NCBI GenBank assembly: GCA_032821775.1
Contig: JAVLRN010000015.1
Span: forward strand, 558,001 to 622,000
DNA: 64,000 bases
Source: Sanguinoderma infundibulare
Taxonomy: Eukaryota; Basidiomycota; Agaricomycetes; Polyporales; Polyporaceae
Direction: 5' to 3'
The position numbers and the translations under genes were made by a program. This document shows, piece by piece, positions 22,572 through 34,002 of the stretch. A model generated the notes under the pieces. That model had not been told where the DNA came from, did no database searches, and saw only the letters and a program-made list of their open reading frames with translations. Numbering within the stretch: the first letter of the stretch is position 1; every line of letters starts with the position of its first letter.

Positions 22572-22814
22572 TCAGATTCGCTTTGGAATGGCAGTACCTC
22601 CGCGTGCTCGAGATGACCGGGAGATCGATGCGGTGGGCGCGGGGGAAGTAGTTCGACTGGACGATGACATGGAGACCGGTGAAAGAGATAGAGATAGTGC
22701 ACAACAGTTCCATTGATCAACAAACGCGGAGCGGAGAAATGCATACACCGCATACAGTCCTAACCAGGCGAAGAGGGCGAGAACGACTCGGAACATCATC
22801 AGCACCATGTCCAC
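22572..22814 (-). pseudogene. Possible MARVEL-like last-exon fragment
   Basis: A minus-strand frame reads MDMVLMMFRVVLALFAWLGL and YAVYAFL, then a Ser/Thr/Pro-rich tail to a stop at 22572. The hydrophobic part resembles the last exon of the gene immediately upstream (VLTAMMAFAWLGWIALVGLI). No earlier exons fit between the two, so it may be a tandem copy of the 3' exon only. Confidence 0.35.
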
Positions 22815-22900
22815 AGCTTCCGGAAGGCACCTACGCCTAGATAGGCAAACGTTGAACCTCGACGTCGAGCCCCCCAGGCCGCGTCTCAGTCTCAGTTACA

Positions 22901-23758
22901 CTATACGGTCACTGGTCGCCCAATCGGTGACGGCGACGCCCACTCGACCATCATGGGCGAGCGGGTGGGACGGACCTTCGACACAGCGGTCAGGATGGCG
23001 ATGACGATGAGGCCGACGAGGGCTATCCAGCCGAGCCAGGCGAACGCCATCATGGCTGTGAGGACTCGACAAGGCTCGAACTGGTAGCAAAATGACAAGT
23101 TTGGCCAGATGCTCTGTTCGTGCAAGTTGTACGATGGTGTCGGCGGAAGGCAAGGTCGCGGACGGAAGATGTAGAATACGGGGTACACCATGAGTTGGGT
23201 GTGCCAACGCGATGATGAACACACGTACCGCTGACACCACGCAGCCGACCAGCCAAAGCAGCCAGAGGACCGATAAGCCGGCGAGCTCGAGGAGGTTCTT
23301 CGAGGCAGTCGATGCAATGAAACTCGGGACCCATCCCTTCCTGTTAGTGAGAAGGCATTCGTCACTTGGCGCATCTCGCGACGGTAATGAAGGAAAGCGC
23401 TTACACGAGCGGTATCGACCCGAGTGTGACGAGGGATACGACGAGCAGCTCCGCGACGATGGGATCTGTGGAACGCCATGTTCGCGGATAAACATCTCAG
23501 TCAGGAGGAGAATGGCAAAGGAAATAGAATAGCGCGACGGACCATAAAAGTCTCGACCTCCATTGAGCGGATCGCCAGACGGGAGATGGAGAGTGTAGTT
23601 GAGGCGTACACATGTGAGGATGAAGAGGAGCCCGGAAAAGACCCACTGCGGCGTTTGGAAGTGGGTGAGCGGCTGAACATTTTACGAGTACTTGGAAAAA
23701 GGGTGCTCACGAGGATAATATACAAAGGGAGCCTGATGATTGTATAAAGAGGGCCCAT
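22901..23758 (-). CDS. MARVEL-like four-helix membrane protein
   Basis: Exons 23758-23711, 23645-23543, 23465-23405, 23340-23229 and 23113-22901 join exactly to 178 residues. Four hydrophobic segments are seen: IIRLPLYIILWVFSGLLFIL, IVAELLVVSLVTLGSIPLV, LLELAGLSVLWLLWLVGCVV and AMMAFAWLGWIALVGLIVIA. The first loop has YTLHLPSGDPLNGGRDFYD, and the last helix is preceded by CYQFEPCR, features shared with small fungal MARVEL-type proteins of the plasma membrane. The C-terminus is a short polar tail. Donor 2 is GTCCGT, the least typical site in the model. Function in fungi is mostly unknown. It diverges from the Yih1-like gene at 24409. Confidence 0.72.
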
Positions 23759-24408
23759 GTCGGCGGTCTACGCGCTGGCCGAAGAATGCGCACCCAGGAC
23801 CAGGTCCGGCAAAGGGAAGGTGCGATGGTTGGTGAAGAGCGGGGGAGAGTACTTAGCGGGGTAGAGCTAGCCGGGGCACTCGAAGCGGACCACTGATGAC
23901 AAAAGACAGTCAAGACCGACGAGACCGTCAGGGGGAAGGATATGTTCTGTGGAAAACGGAAGGTGGATTGTTGTCATGACGGTGAGCGGTTCGAATGGCC
24001 ACAGAAGGCATGTTCTCCATGCCCGTGTGAGCTGCGCCTGAACGCAGCTCGGGCGCAATTGATGTTAGATACATTAACTGGCAGGAGCAGTTCCGCTGAG
24101 GCAGCACAAGTCCGAATGATTTGGCCACATAAGAAAGGCGACCATTTCCCGGCGAAAGACTATACTGTGTGCGACGCCAACCAGACAAATAGAGCGCGGC
24201 CGGGAATCACGAAGAAAGCTTCGAGCAGTAAATCGACGATTTCACTTTACAGGATATTCCAAGGCGGCGGGACGAGCGGCTTGGTCGGCGGACCAGGAGG
24301 AGCGGTGCTGGTCGTGGTGAGAAACCAAGGCCTTCCTCGCGCGCTTGGCTCGGGCGCGGGTCTTTGCTCTCTACCCCCACGTCCTCTCTGCAGGATTCAC
24401 CGGATACG
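23759..24408. other. Divergent promoter region
   Basis: This 650-base spacer lies between the starts of the MARVEL-like gene (minus) and the Yih1/IMPACT gene (plus). No supported coding region is seen in it. Confidence 0.4.
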
Positions 24409-25899
24409 ATGACCTCGACGCCAGGCTCCATCGAGGACCTCATCGCCCAGCTCTCCACGGACCCGGATCCCATCCGCGAGTCCATCGCGTCGGAACTCGG
24501 CGGTGCGCGCACTTCCTATCTCTGGCGGCCATTCGCGCAGCGCCCTCATCATCTCTAGCCTGCCTCTCCGTCGCCCGTCGCCCACTCGTCCCTCGGCATC
24601 CATCGTGATCCTGCCAAACAATCTCCAGTGCTCCAGAGTATTTACGGAGATGAAGCAGTCGACATCTGGAAGCCTTCTTCGCGACCGAGCAGCAAGTCGC
24701 CCGAACCCGGCGGTCCCGGTCAGAACTTGAATCCCAACGGCATCGAGCTGGGAACCATACGTTATGAGGTCACCCTCAGGTACGTTTGCACATACAATTT
24801 GCGCGCGACTCGTCTCGAATATCGACGCCGTGGATACAGCATCGACTCGGACGACCCCTCCCAGCCCTCGCACCTCGTCCTCATCCTCGTATCTCTCCCG
24901 CCCACGTACCCGGCCTCCGCGCCTCCCCAGCTCCAGCTCCTCTCGCGATACATCGGGCCTTACGGCGTGGATGCGTCGTTATTCGGCACCGTTCTCAAGA
25001 CGTACATTTCCCGGGGTGCGGTCGAATGGACGCCCGGCGGTGAATGCGTGTTTGACGGGCTAGAGTGGGTCAAGGAACGTTGTTCGGTGTGGCTCCGAGA
25101 GCGGCTGAGCGAGCAGAAGGTGGGCGAGCTGTTGAGGGAGGACGAGCGGGCGCGAGCGCACGAGGGTGGGCATGGCAGTGAGGATACCCACGGGCCAGAC
25201 GGGAACAACGGGGGCAGCGGTGGCGGGGTAATGGTCCTGGCGATGGTGGACGCGCCGGCGGAGATACCGCCAGGCATAACGATTGTGGAGGCGGAGCCCA
25301 TCCAGGACCGTAAGAGCTCGTTTGTCGGGCGCGCGTGTCGAATTACGGATCCGGCCCAGGTACGTTTTAACAGTGGCGATTTGCTTCATTCTGTTTTGCT
25401 CAAGCGAGACTCTCAGGTCCCGCTCATTCTCGCGCATCTCGTCTCTGACCGCCGAATAGCTCGTGCCGCGCATCCAGTCATCAACGCGTGGCGTTGTCGG
25501 GTAGGCTCCGTCCTCCACCAAGGTGCGTTCCCTAAGTTATCGGCCGTTCTCTGTCAATCTCAGTTCCACAATATCCAGACAACGATGATGACGGAGAAAC
25601 CGCCGCCGGGGGGCGTCTAGCACACCTGTTACAGATTCTGGTGTGTACCTCCGTCGGTCTCTTTTCCCTCGGCTCTCGTGCACTGACATCGCGCACGGGC
25701 CACACAGGAGGTCGACAACGTGCTGGTAATAGTGACCCGCTACTTCGGCGGCATCCACCTCGGACCAGACAGGTTCAAGCACATCAACCAAGCAGCGCGT
25801 AACGCGCTCGAGCTCGGCGGATTTCTGGACGCGCCCCCCGAAGACGATCGTGGTGGACGAAAGCATGGGAAGCCAGGAAGGAACACGGCAAAGCGATAA
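24409..25899 (+). CDS. yih1: Yih1/IMPACT-family regulator of GCN2 (RWD + UPF0029 domains)
   Basis: Six exons, 24409-24502, 24629-24779, 24840-25359, 25417-25522, 25579-25640 and 25708-25899, join to 374 residues. An RWD domain (about residues 5-150) shows LQSIYGDEAVDIW, IRYEVTL, LVLILVSLPPTYPASAPPQL and FDGLEWVKERC. A Gly/Asp-rich linker follows. The conserved IMPACT domain has KSSFVGRACRITDPAQVPLI, AAHPVINAW, LHQDNDDDGETAAGGRLAHL and VIVTRYFGGIHLGPDRFKHI. In yeast and mammals this protein binds GCN1 and actin and restrains activation of the eIF2alpha kinase GCN2 during amino-acid starvation. At 374 residues it is longer than yeast Yih1, mainly through the linker. The end is a basic tail (KHGKPGRNTAKR). 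The gene looks intact. Confidence 0.92.
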
Positions 25900-26399
25900 C
25901 AGGGTACATAGAGCATGTACGGAAGGTACTTGAAAGATATCCAAAACTAATCAGACGGTGCTATATGTAGAATCAACTACAGTGCGAACGATGTGTATGC
26001 CGCAAAACTCACAGTTCCTAGAAACTTGGCGGGTGCAATCAGGATCTGTACGATGTTCATCAAGGTAAGGTGCGCACCTTCTCTATGCAAACCCAACCAA
26101 GGCACTATCAGGACAACCAAGGGCAGTGGGCGCGTGTATGAAAGACGTACATAAGACTGGTACATCTGACTTTCCATCCAATCGGGACACCCAGGCGGAG
26201 CACCAGGAACTGAGCGTGGGTCCGGCGATCGCGATCGCGAGCGCGCTCGGTACCAAAGGACCGGCGCCTGTACGCCAAGTCGACGCGTTAGGTCGGACTC
26301 TCCGCAAGAATCGTTACATCGCGTCTTGCCCAGCATTCCTTCGGTAAGGCGCGCGACAAGGGATGGCGAATGAATATGCGGCAGATGGGCTGCGATGGG
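25900..26399. other. Spacer after the Yih1 gene
   Basis: A minus-strand frame (26336-25977) includes the hydrophobic LPLVVLIVPWLGL but has no family match, splice support or partner exons. I see no gene here. Confidence 0.35.
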
Positions 26400-27110
26400 G
26401 TTGGCGGAGGAAGGTCAGCGTCCTCGCAGACTTGCTCAACGGCCCGACCATTGCGGTATGAAGCGATCAGCCTGAAGGCGAATTGGACGAATGTGCTGTC
26501 GTCCGACAACTCGAAGACTCCGTCCACGGCGTCAAACATCTGCTTCGCGTGCTATACGATGGGATCGGGTGAGTACGAGTTGGATGCATGATACCCCGTC
26601 ACACCAGTTTGCTCACCTTCATTTACGGCGCCCATTGAGGACGGAAGCATCGAGCCCGTCTGCCAAGCAGAGTATGGCGCACAAGTCCAAGCTCCACATC
26701 CGCAAGGAGGCGTACTCCCCCCTGCGCCACTGCTTCCCCTCCACCCTCGCACAATGGGAGGAGCCTCTCCGCCGAAGACGCGGTCGAAGCCATCAGCCTG
26801 TTCCGTGCCATCGGCGACGACATCACGACCGCGTACACGATCGTCGCGCTGTACCTCTGCTGCAGAGTGGGCTCTCCTGCAGGGCAACCGCCGTCGCGTG
26901 CTCACCCGACTTGACAATGGCGATGTGGAGCGAGGCGTGTTGCTGAGGGAGTTGTTGGTGGAGAGGTCGGCATGGGTGGCGGCGAGGCTCTTTGATGGGG
27001 GGAGGCGAGTACCGACTTTGTGAGCGCAGACGACCGATGCAACGCCAGGATCACGGAAGTGCGCACCGTCATCCTCCATGCAGACGGGGACATAGACGAT
27101 TGTGATATAC
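26400..27110 (+). pseudogene. Dead BTB/POZ gene copy
   Basis: This stretch parallels BTB gene 4 (14851-15938) but no single frame survives. Traces in changing frames are the SVLADLLNG-like start, ECAVVRQLEDSVHGVKHLLR, the intron donor GTGAGTACGAGTTGG, MAHKSKLHIRKEAYSPLRH, TAYTIVALYLCC, RGVLLRELLVERSAWVAARL and ARITEVRTVIL. The first BTB strands (LWxxDGN) are missing and several frameshifts separate the blocks. It sits 86 bases upstream of tRNA-Glu. Confidence 0.7.
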
Positions 27111-27196
27111 GCTGTAAATGAGTAAACACACCAGCTCGAGACGGGGACAGAGAGCTCCAGCGAGCTTCTTGTTGATTTTCTAAGCTTAACTTGCAA

Positions 27197-27267
27197 TCCG
27201 ATATGGTGTAGTGGCTAACATTATCGCCTCTCACGCGATAGCCCGGGGTTCGATTCCCCGTGTCGGA
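27197..27267 (+). tRNA. tRNA-Glu (anticodon CTC)
   Basis: The 71-nt sequence folds as a cloverleaf: acceptor TCCGATA pairs with TGTCGGA (one G-T pair), the D arm is GTGT/ACAT, the anticodon stem is ATCGC/GCGAT with loop CTCTCAC, and the T stem is CGGGG/CCCCG with loop TTCGATT. The anticodon CTC reads GAG codons. No intron is seen. An identical copy lies inverted at 59915-59985. Confidence 0.93.
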
Positions 27268-27527
27268 AGCTTTTGGTTTTCCAACGCGCCAAGAGTCCCA
27301 CGATCACCCTCGAAAGTGCTCGTACATCTTAGTCGGTACGTTTTATTCAGTGTCGTCGACCAGCATCCCAACCCCCCTCTCCTCCTGTCTTTCGAAGAGG
27401 ACGTATTGCAGTTTTTCCGTCATTCTATACGTGTGTGTTTTCAAATCCATCTTCCGGCGGCGTGACCGTATTACCACGGCGCATTCCCCAATCAACACAG
27501 TCAATCGAACCAACAGCAGACGCGATC

Positions 27528-27995
27528 ATGGTCGATACGGTCGGTCAGTACTACTCCTCCGCCGCTCCAAGCGCGGTCCAGATGGATACAGTGACGGGAG
27601 CATCGTCATCATCGCGCAAAACGCACGAAACCTACGATGTCGTGCCAGTTTATATCGCCACGATCCCCCTAATCACCTTGTACTATGAACTTAGGGAGAA
27701 GGCTGACAGTTTGAATGACCCGATCTTGTGTAGTGCCTGCTCATCGTCCTCTACGGCGCCCAGCCCGCATACTTATTACTGCACCCCCCAATCAAACCAA
27801 GGTCTGCTTACCAACTTGCGGTCGCTGGAGATAGATATGCTTCCCGCCATGCGCATGACCGGCATCACCATTGTCTTTCCGACCGGACTCTATGTCGTTC
27901 AATTTGTCGCTGCTCGTCCACGTCGTTCGCGTCGTCCACGTCATACACCTAACGACGTGTTGGCGGTCGTGTGCTGTCGATCCTTGTGCAGGTGA
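27528..27995 (+). CDS. Hypothetical protein, 156 residues
   Basis: A single open frame begins MVDTVGQYYSSAAPSAVQMD and has a moderately hydrophobic stretch (VVPVYIATIPLITLYY) and a Cys/Ser-rich middle. I recognise no domain. It may be one exon of a spliced gene or not coding at all; its support is frame length, a start context preceded by CGATC, and its position ahead of the next gene. Confidence 0.3.
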   Translation: MVDTVGQYYSSAAPSAVQMDTVTGASSSSRKTHETYDVVPVYIATIPLITLYYELREKADSLNDPILCSACSSSSTAPSPHTYYCTPQSNQGLLTNLRSLEIDMLPAMRMTGITIVFPTGLYVVQFVAARPRRSRRPRHTPNDVLAVVCCRSLCR

Positions 27996-28099
27996 GTTGG
28001 GCGGCTAGATCGGCCCGCCGTCTCCGTCTCCGACATTCTCGGAGTGACTTGGCGTTCGGGCGTCGCCGCGTCGCCTCGAAACGGAACGTTCCACCACAA

Positions 28100-29075
28100 C
28101 CACAACCATGGCTGCCACTGCTCCTGCACCATTGACTCCCGTTCCCTCCCCTCTGTCAACCCCCGCCATCGACGCAGACCCGTCTTTAGGCGACGATTCA
28201 AGTGATGACGAGCTGGAATCGGACGATGAGGCGGAAGAATCCTGCAAGGAGCCGCCGCGCAAGTTTGTGTGGGGTGTGAGTTCTCGATTATATCTGTGTT
28301 TAGTGTGAACCCAAACCGATAACATGCTTCAGGAGGACGTCGTACGGAAGGTGCTCCCACGACGCTCTCTTCCTACCTTCCTCAATCCCTCTATCGTCGA
28401 TGTCGATGACCCCCGCAATCTCCCTCTCTGCTGGTATGGCCTCCCTTTCCATCCCGAATATATCTTCAAATATTGCGAGCGCATCGGGATTGCTGTCCGC
28501 TGTGTCAGTGACGGCGATTACTTTGGCGGAAAAGCTGGAGAGGTGAACCCGTGCTCGACCTACGGAAACTTCGACATCTGGTTCAAGAACCAGACGGGTC
28601 TCCAGTTGGATCTCGTGGGGGTGTGGGAATGCTCGTCACTTCTCACCCTGTTCTCGAACCACCAACTTCGTCACATCACCGTCGAGATGTGGGAACGAGC
28701 CTGCGACATTTTCGAAGACATGGAGTACCCACCGTGCTATGAGTTCGAGTGGTATCTCGATGATCGTCAGAAGGTGCGTGGACAATTTGGTAGTGTTCTC
28801 CGATCATATACTGACGATGATCACCAGTACTAGGAGCACCGTCGTCGCGCTATTTCTCTTTACTTCATGCATATGCCGCCGTCGCTGTCGTTTGTTTTCA
28901 TTGTACTATCATTCTTGTTCACTATATCTCGTATCTGGACGTCAATCCACACGCTAACCCATCCCGGTCTACTCCAACGTTTGAGAGCTTGTGGTTGCGT
29001 GGTCCACAATTGTTCTGCGCGCATGTCAGCATCTCAGCCAATCTCCAGCGTGATGCTCTTGAACAGCCTTCAATG
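28100..29075 (+). repeat. Inverted repeat, left arm (carries gene A)
   Basis: The arm covers gene A and about 240 bases behind it (to the GATGCTCTTGAACAGCC region) and matches 32620-33585 on the opposite strand with scattered substitutions and small indels. The 5' flanks upstream of the ATG are not alike, so the duplication begins close to the start codon. Confidence 0.75.
28108..28833 (+). CDS. Unknown conserved protein A, copy 1 (204 residues)
   Basis: Exons 28108-28275, 28333-28773 and 28828-28833 give 204 residues. The N-terminus is Ala/Pro-rich, then very acidic (DDSSDDELESDDEAEE). The conserved part begins EDVVRKVLPRRSLPTFLNPS and contains LCWYGLPFHPEYIFKYCERI, GNFDIWFKNQTGLQLDL, MWERACDIFEDMEY and YEFEWYLDDRQK. 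The last exon is just Tyr plus stop. The inverted copy at 32852-33576 keeps the same exon lengths (168, 441, 6 nt), and a relic at 38227 also ends in Tyr plus stop, which supports this 3' end. No known domain is recognised and there is no signal peptide. Confidence 0.72.
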
Positions 29076-29559
29076 AACCGTATCCCGATGCTTGTTGAAC
29101 AATCGTGCAGATACTGCTTGTACTTGTACGTGCTGTACGCGTACCATTCTACTAATTCAGATGGGCCAAGGCATATGTCTAGGACGACGCCGTCGATCTG
29201 CTCGCAACAGTCGTACTGCAGACATTCTCTGTCATATCCGTGTTCGTTCGTAGCTGCAAACCGAAGCCACGCGTTTGGAGGCGAATCGGGAGAAACGCTC
29301 GCCATCTAACTTTTACTCAGGTCCCCGGACCCAGTCCCCGGTTGACCATGGAGCCCTCGACCGGCCCCGAGTCCCAAAGGTCTCTGGGATACTACCGCAT
29401 CAGAGCATGCACGCAGAACTCGAGCGACGAGCAGGCAATATCGAATCTCCGACATGAAGATTTGCATAAGCTGAGTTCAAATTCCAAATGATCCTCTGCA
29501 GCGTCGAGTACGGGTACCACCACCCGATGAACAACACCAATAGTTAGCCGTTCGTACAG
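29076..29559. other. Spacer without a supported gene
   Basis: It lies between the left inverted-repeat arm and the small membrane-protein gene. Short frames only; nothing recognised. Confidence 0.35.
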
Positions 29560-29999
29560 ATGCTCTCTGCCACCGAACTCGACGCCAAGCACGAATACGA
29601 AAGCCTTGCCGCTCAAGCTCTCCTGCAGGGCACGCCCTCCCTCGAGCCCTCCCTCTTCACGAAGCAGCTCGCCCGTCCTCCGATGACCCCGCTTCCACCA
29701 ACTCCAATAATGGGGCCATCTACCGCTCGCTCTCCACAGACGACAATGACGACGAGGAGTCCAACGAGTCGTTTCGGTACAGCCTGCACACGAGGGCAAA
29801 GGTCGCGCTGGGGCTCCTCGGTGCTAACCTGCTCGTCTGGCTCGTCCTCCTCGCCGTTGTGCTGTGCGTATGCGGGACGAGATGCCGAGACCGAAGCACC
29901 GACCGTGAAGCCGAAAAAGGGCGTCGAGCACGGCCCCGAGGGGGGCCTGCTGCGGTAGGCGATAGAGCCGAGACGCTTCGTTCTGGGTTGGCACAGTAG
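29560..29999 (+). CDS. Small single-helix membrane protein
   Basis: Exons 29560-29674 and 29740-29999 join in phase (65-nt intron GTCCTC...CCACAG) to 124 residues. The N-terminal 60 residues are polar (MLSATELDAKHEYESLAAQA, later DNDDEESNESFRY), followed by one strong helix, ALGLLGANLLVWLVLLAVVL, then CVCGTRCRDR and a basic, Arg/Gly-rich tail. No signal peptide or known domain is visible. The donor GTCCTC is atypical; the frame shift it bridges is the main argument for it. An N-out or N-in topology cannot be decided. Confidence 0.45.
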
Positions 30000-31027
30000 T
30001 ACCAGGATAGACGTGCGCGCGGATAGCTTCACGTTCACGGACGCTGCCTGCTAGCCTGGCCCGGTATTCACTCTGTATCCTCTGTTTTCAACAATCACTT
30101 CGCGGTTTAGTATAAGCACATCCTTATCTTTCCCCAACCATACCATTTTTGCCCGACCATGCATAGTGCATACCATCATGAGGTGCGGGGTAATGTGGGA
30201 CAATGCGGGGCAGCCCAGGCACTCTGAGAACATCTGAGGTCTCGAGGCTCGGAGGCAATCGCCGCCTCCCGCTACTAGAAACTTTGGCTTCGGTACGGTC
30301 CCACATTTCTAGGCACCTTCATTCGAGGTTGGTCGCTGCAGCGGACTACGTTTTGTGGCCAAGCCGCACAAACGTGGGGTATCGCAGCAAAGAAGTTCCC
30401 CGCATTTGGTCGTTCTTTCGCGCAATCTGGACGGCATTCACACGTCGCAAACAGGGTGGTGCATAAGTGGCCTTGTCTCCGTGCGGGCGCCGACTATAAC
30501 ATAATTTTAATCCGCGGCTGCCTATCGCCCGTAGGAAATCGTCAGCTCCATGCTGACGGCTGAAGAAGTCTTGGAGGATCCTACCCAAGGCCGTTCCGAA
30601 GTGGCCAAGCCACTCCTCGTGTAAGTCATCGAATAATCCGCTCGCCGCTCGACAGTCCTCTTGACGCTGCATATTGGGCCGGCCAGACAACAAGTCGTAC
30701 TCCCATTCCGACTGCGCACCTCCACGTACTGAATCAACCCTCATGAGACGTTCACTCCGCCTTCCATCACGAGAATACCCGTTCATCCCTCCTCTCGTCC
30801 ATATTTTAGACTCTGGTTCCCTCACTACGTCAAACGCCGCCTCACGAGGGCCGTTCACCGTCGCCACTGTGGTCGCCCCAACCCCAACTATAGCGAGGAC
30901 ATATCGGTCGGGGCCAGGAGAGCATCAAGGCGGTCGCAATGTACGCACCACTGGACCCACATAAAGACGGGAGCGCCGAGCGCCATGATCGTCCGCGTCA
31001 GCATCCGCCCACCAAATCATCACCACC
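30000..31027. other. Stretch without a supported gene, xylanase promoter at its right end
   Basis: A 173-codon frame on the minus strand (30867-30346) has no recognisable feature. The last 150 bases precede the xylanase start and probably held its promoter. Confidence 0.35.
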
Positions 31028-32468
<1,441 letters not shown>

Positions 32469-32619
32469 GTTCAGTACCAGTGGCCATACCAGGAACGACG
32501 AGCATCTATGAGATACGCCGGTCGGCATCACTACAAATATAGCTGTCTCAGAAGGACAAAAGAACTACTAACCATGCATGTACGCGCGTTCTCGACGTGA
32601 ACACTGAACAGTAATCAAG

Positions 32620-33585
32620 TCGATGAAGGCTGTCTAAGAGCATCACGCTGGAGATTAGCCGAGATGCAGAACAATTGTGGACCACGCGACCACAAGCTCG
32701 CAACGTTACGTTGGAGTAGACCAGGACGGGTTAGCGTGTGGATTGACGTCCAGATACGAGATACAGTGAACAAGAATAGTACAATGAAAACAGACGACAG
32801 CGATGACGGGATATGCATAAAGTAAGGACAAATAGCGCGACGACGGTGCTCCTAGTACTGGTGATCATCGTCAGTATATGATCGGAAAGCGCTGTCAAAC
32901 TATCACGCACCTTCTGACGACCATCGAGATACCACTCGAACTCATAGCTCGGTGGGTACTCCATGTCTTCGAAAATGTCGCAGGCTCGTTCCCACATCTC
33001 GACGGTGATGTGACGAAGGTCGTGGCTCGAGAACAGGGTGAGAAGTGATGAGCATCCCCACACCTGTACGAGATCCAACTGGAGACCGGTCTGGTTCTTA
33101 AACCAGATGTCGAAGTTTACATACGTCGAGGGCGGGTTCACCTCTCCAGCTTTGCAGCCGAAGTAATCGCCGTCACTAGCACAGTGGATGGCAATCCCGA
33201 TGCGCTCGCAATATTTGAAGATATATTCGGGGTCGAAAGGGAGGCCGTACCAGCAGAGAGGGAGTTTGCGGGGGTCATCGACATCGACGATAGAGGGATT
33301 GAGGAAGGTAGGAAGAGAGCGTCGTGGGAGCACCTTCCGTACGACGTCCTCCTGAAGCATGTTATCAGTTTGGGTTCACACTAAACACAGATATAATCGA
33401 GAACTCACACCCCACACAAACTTGCGCGGCGGCTCCTTGCAGGGTTCTTCCGCCTCATCGTCCGATTCCAGTTCGTCATCACTCGAATCGTCGCTTAAAG
33501 ATGGGTCTGGGTCGATGGTGGGGGTTGACAGGGGAGAGGGAACGGGAGTCAATGGTGCAGGAGCAGTGGCAGCCATCGCAGTCGT
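32620..33585 (-). repeat. Inverted repeat, right arm (carries gene A')
   Basis: This is the reverse-complement counterpart of 28100-29075, covering gene A' and about 230 bases of 3' flank. The two arms enclose about 3.5 kb with the small membrane protein and the xylanase relic. Confidence 0.75.
32852..33576 (-). CDS. Unknown conserved protein A', copy 2 (204 residues)
   Basis: Exons 33576-33409, 33351-32911 and 32857-32852 mirror copy 1 in length and phase. The protein differs at scattered positions (for example LCWYGLPFDPEYIFKYCERI and GCKAGEVNPPSTYVN against GGKAGEVNPCSTYGN) without frameshifts or stops. Most changes leave the conserved Trp, Tyr and Phe residues intact. That both arms stay open suggests either selection on both copies or recent duplication. 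Function unknown. Confidence 0.72.
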
Positions 33586-34002
33586 GGTTGTGATCGAACG
33601 TTGGAGGGAGACGCTGGGGCGCGCAAGACGCTTAAGAAGGCTTCACATTCGCACCGTCACATGATAAAGACAGATAAGCGCTCAGAACAAAGGAACCACC
33701 ACCAATCGATCTTGGCTTGGCCTCATGCACACGGCCGTCCAGGCGTGCCCTGAGGGACAATAGGATCAGCGTAAACGGCGTGGGAAGCTCTCTGAAAAGA
33801 TAAGGGCATCTCACCGGGTCAATCTCGAATTTGCTCTTGAACTTCATCAACCACATCTCATCCCCCAGTGCTCGGCCGCGTCCTCAGCTACTCTCCTCAT
33901 CCAACCTACGTGTTCATTGGTGAGTTTCTATGCATATATACCTACGTGAACTAACACGGAATATTGCAAGTTTTCGCTCAGTCGCCGACTCCAATCCGAG
34001 TC
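33586..34002. other. Spacer between divergent genes
   Basis: It separates gene A' (minus) and the nuclease-like gene (plus). A short intron-like stretch GTGAGTTTCT...GCAAG occurs at 33920-33970 and could belong to a 5' leader. No separate gene is seen. Confidence 0.35.

Noticed and set aside
30346..30867. 173-codon minus-strand frame before the xylanase
   Set aside because: No domain and no conserved copy; probably chance.
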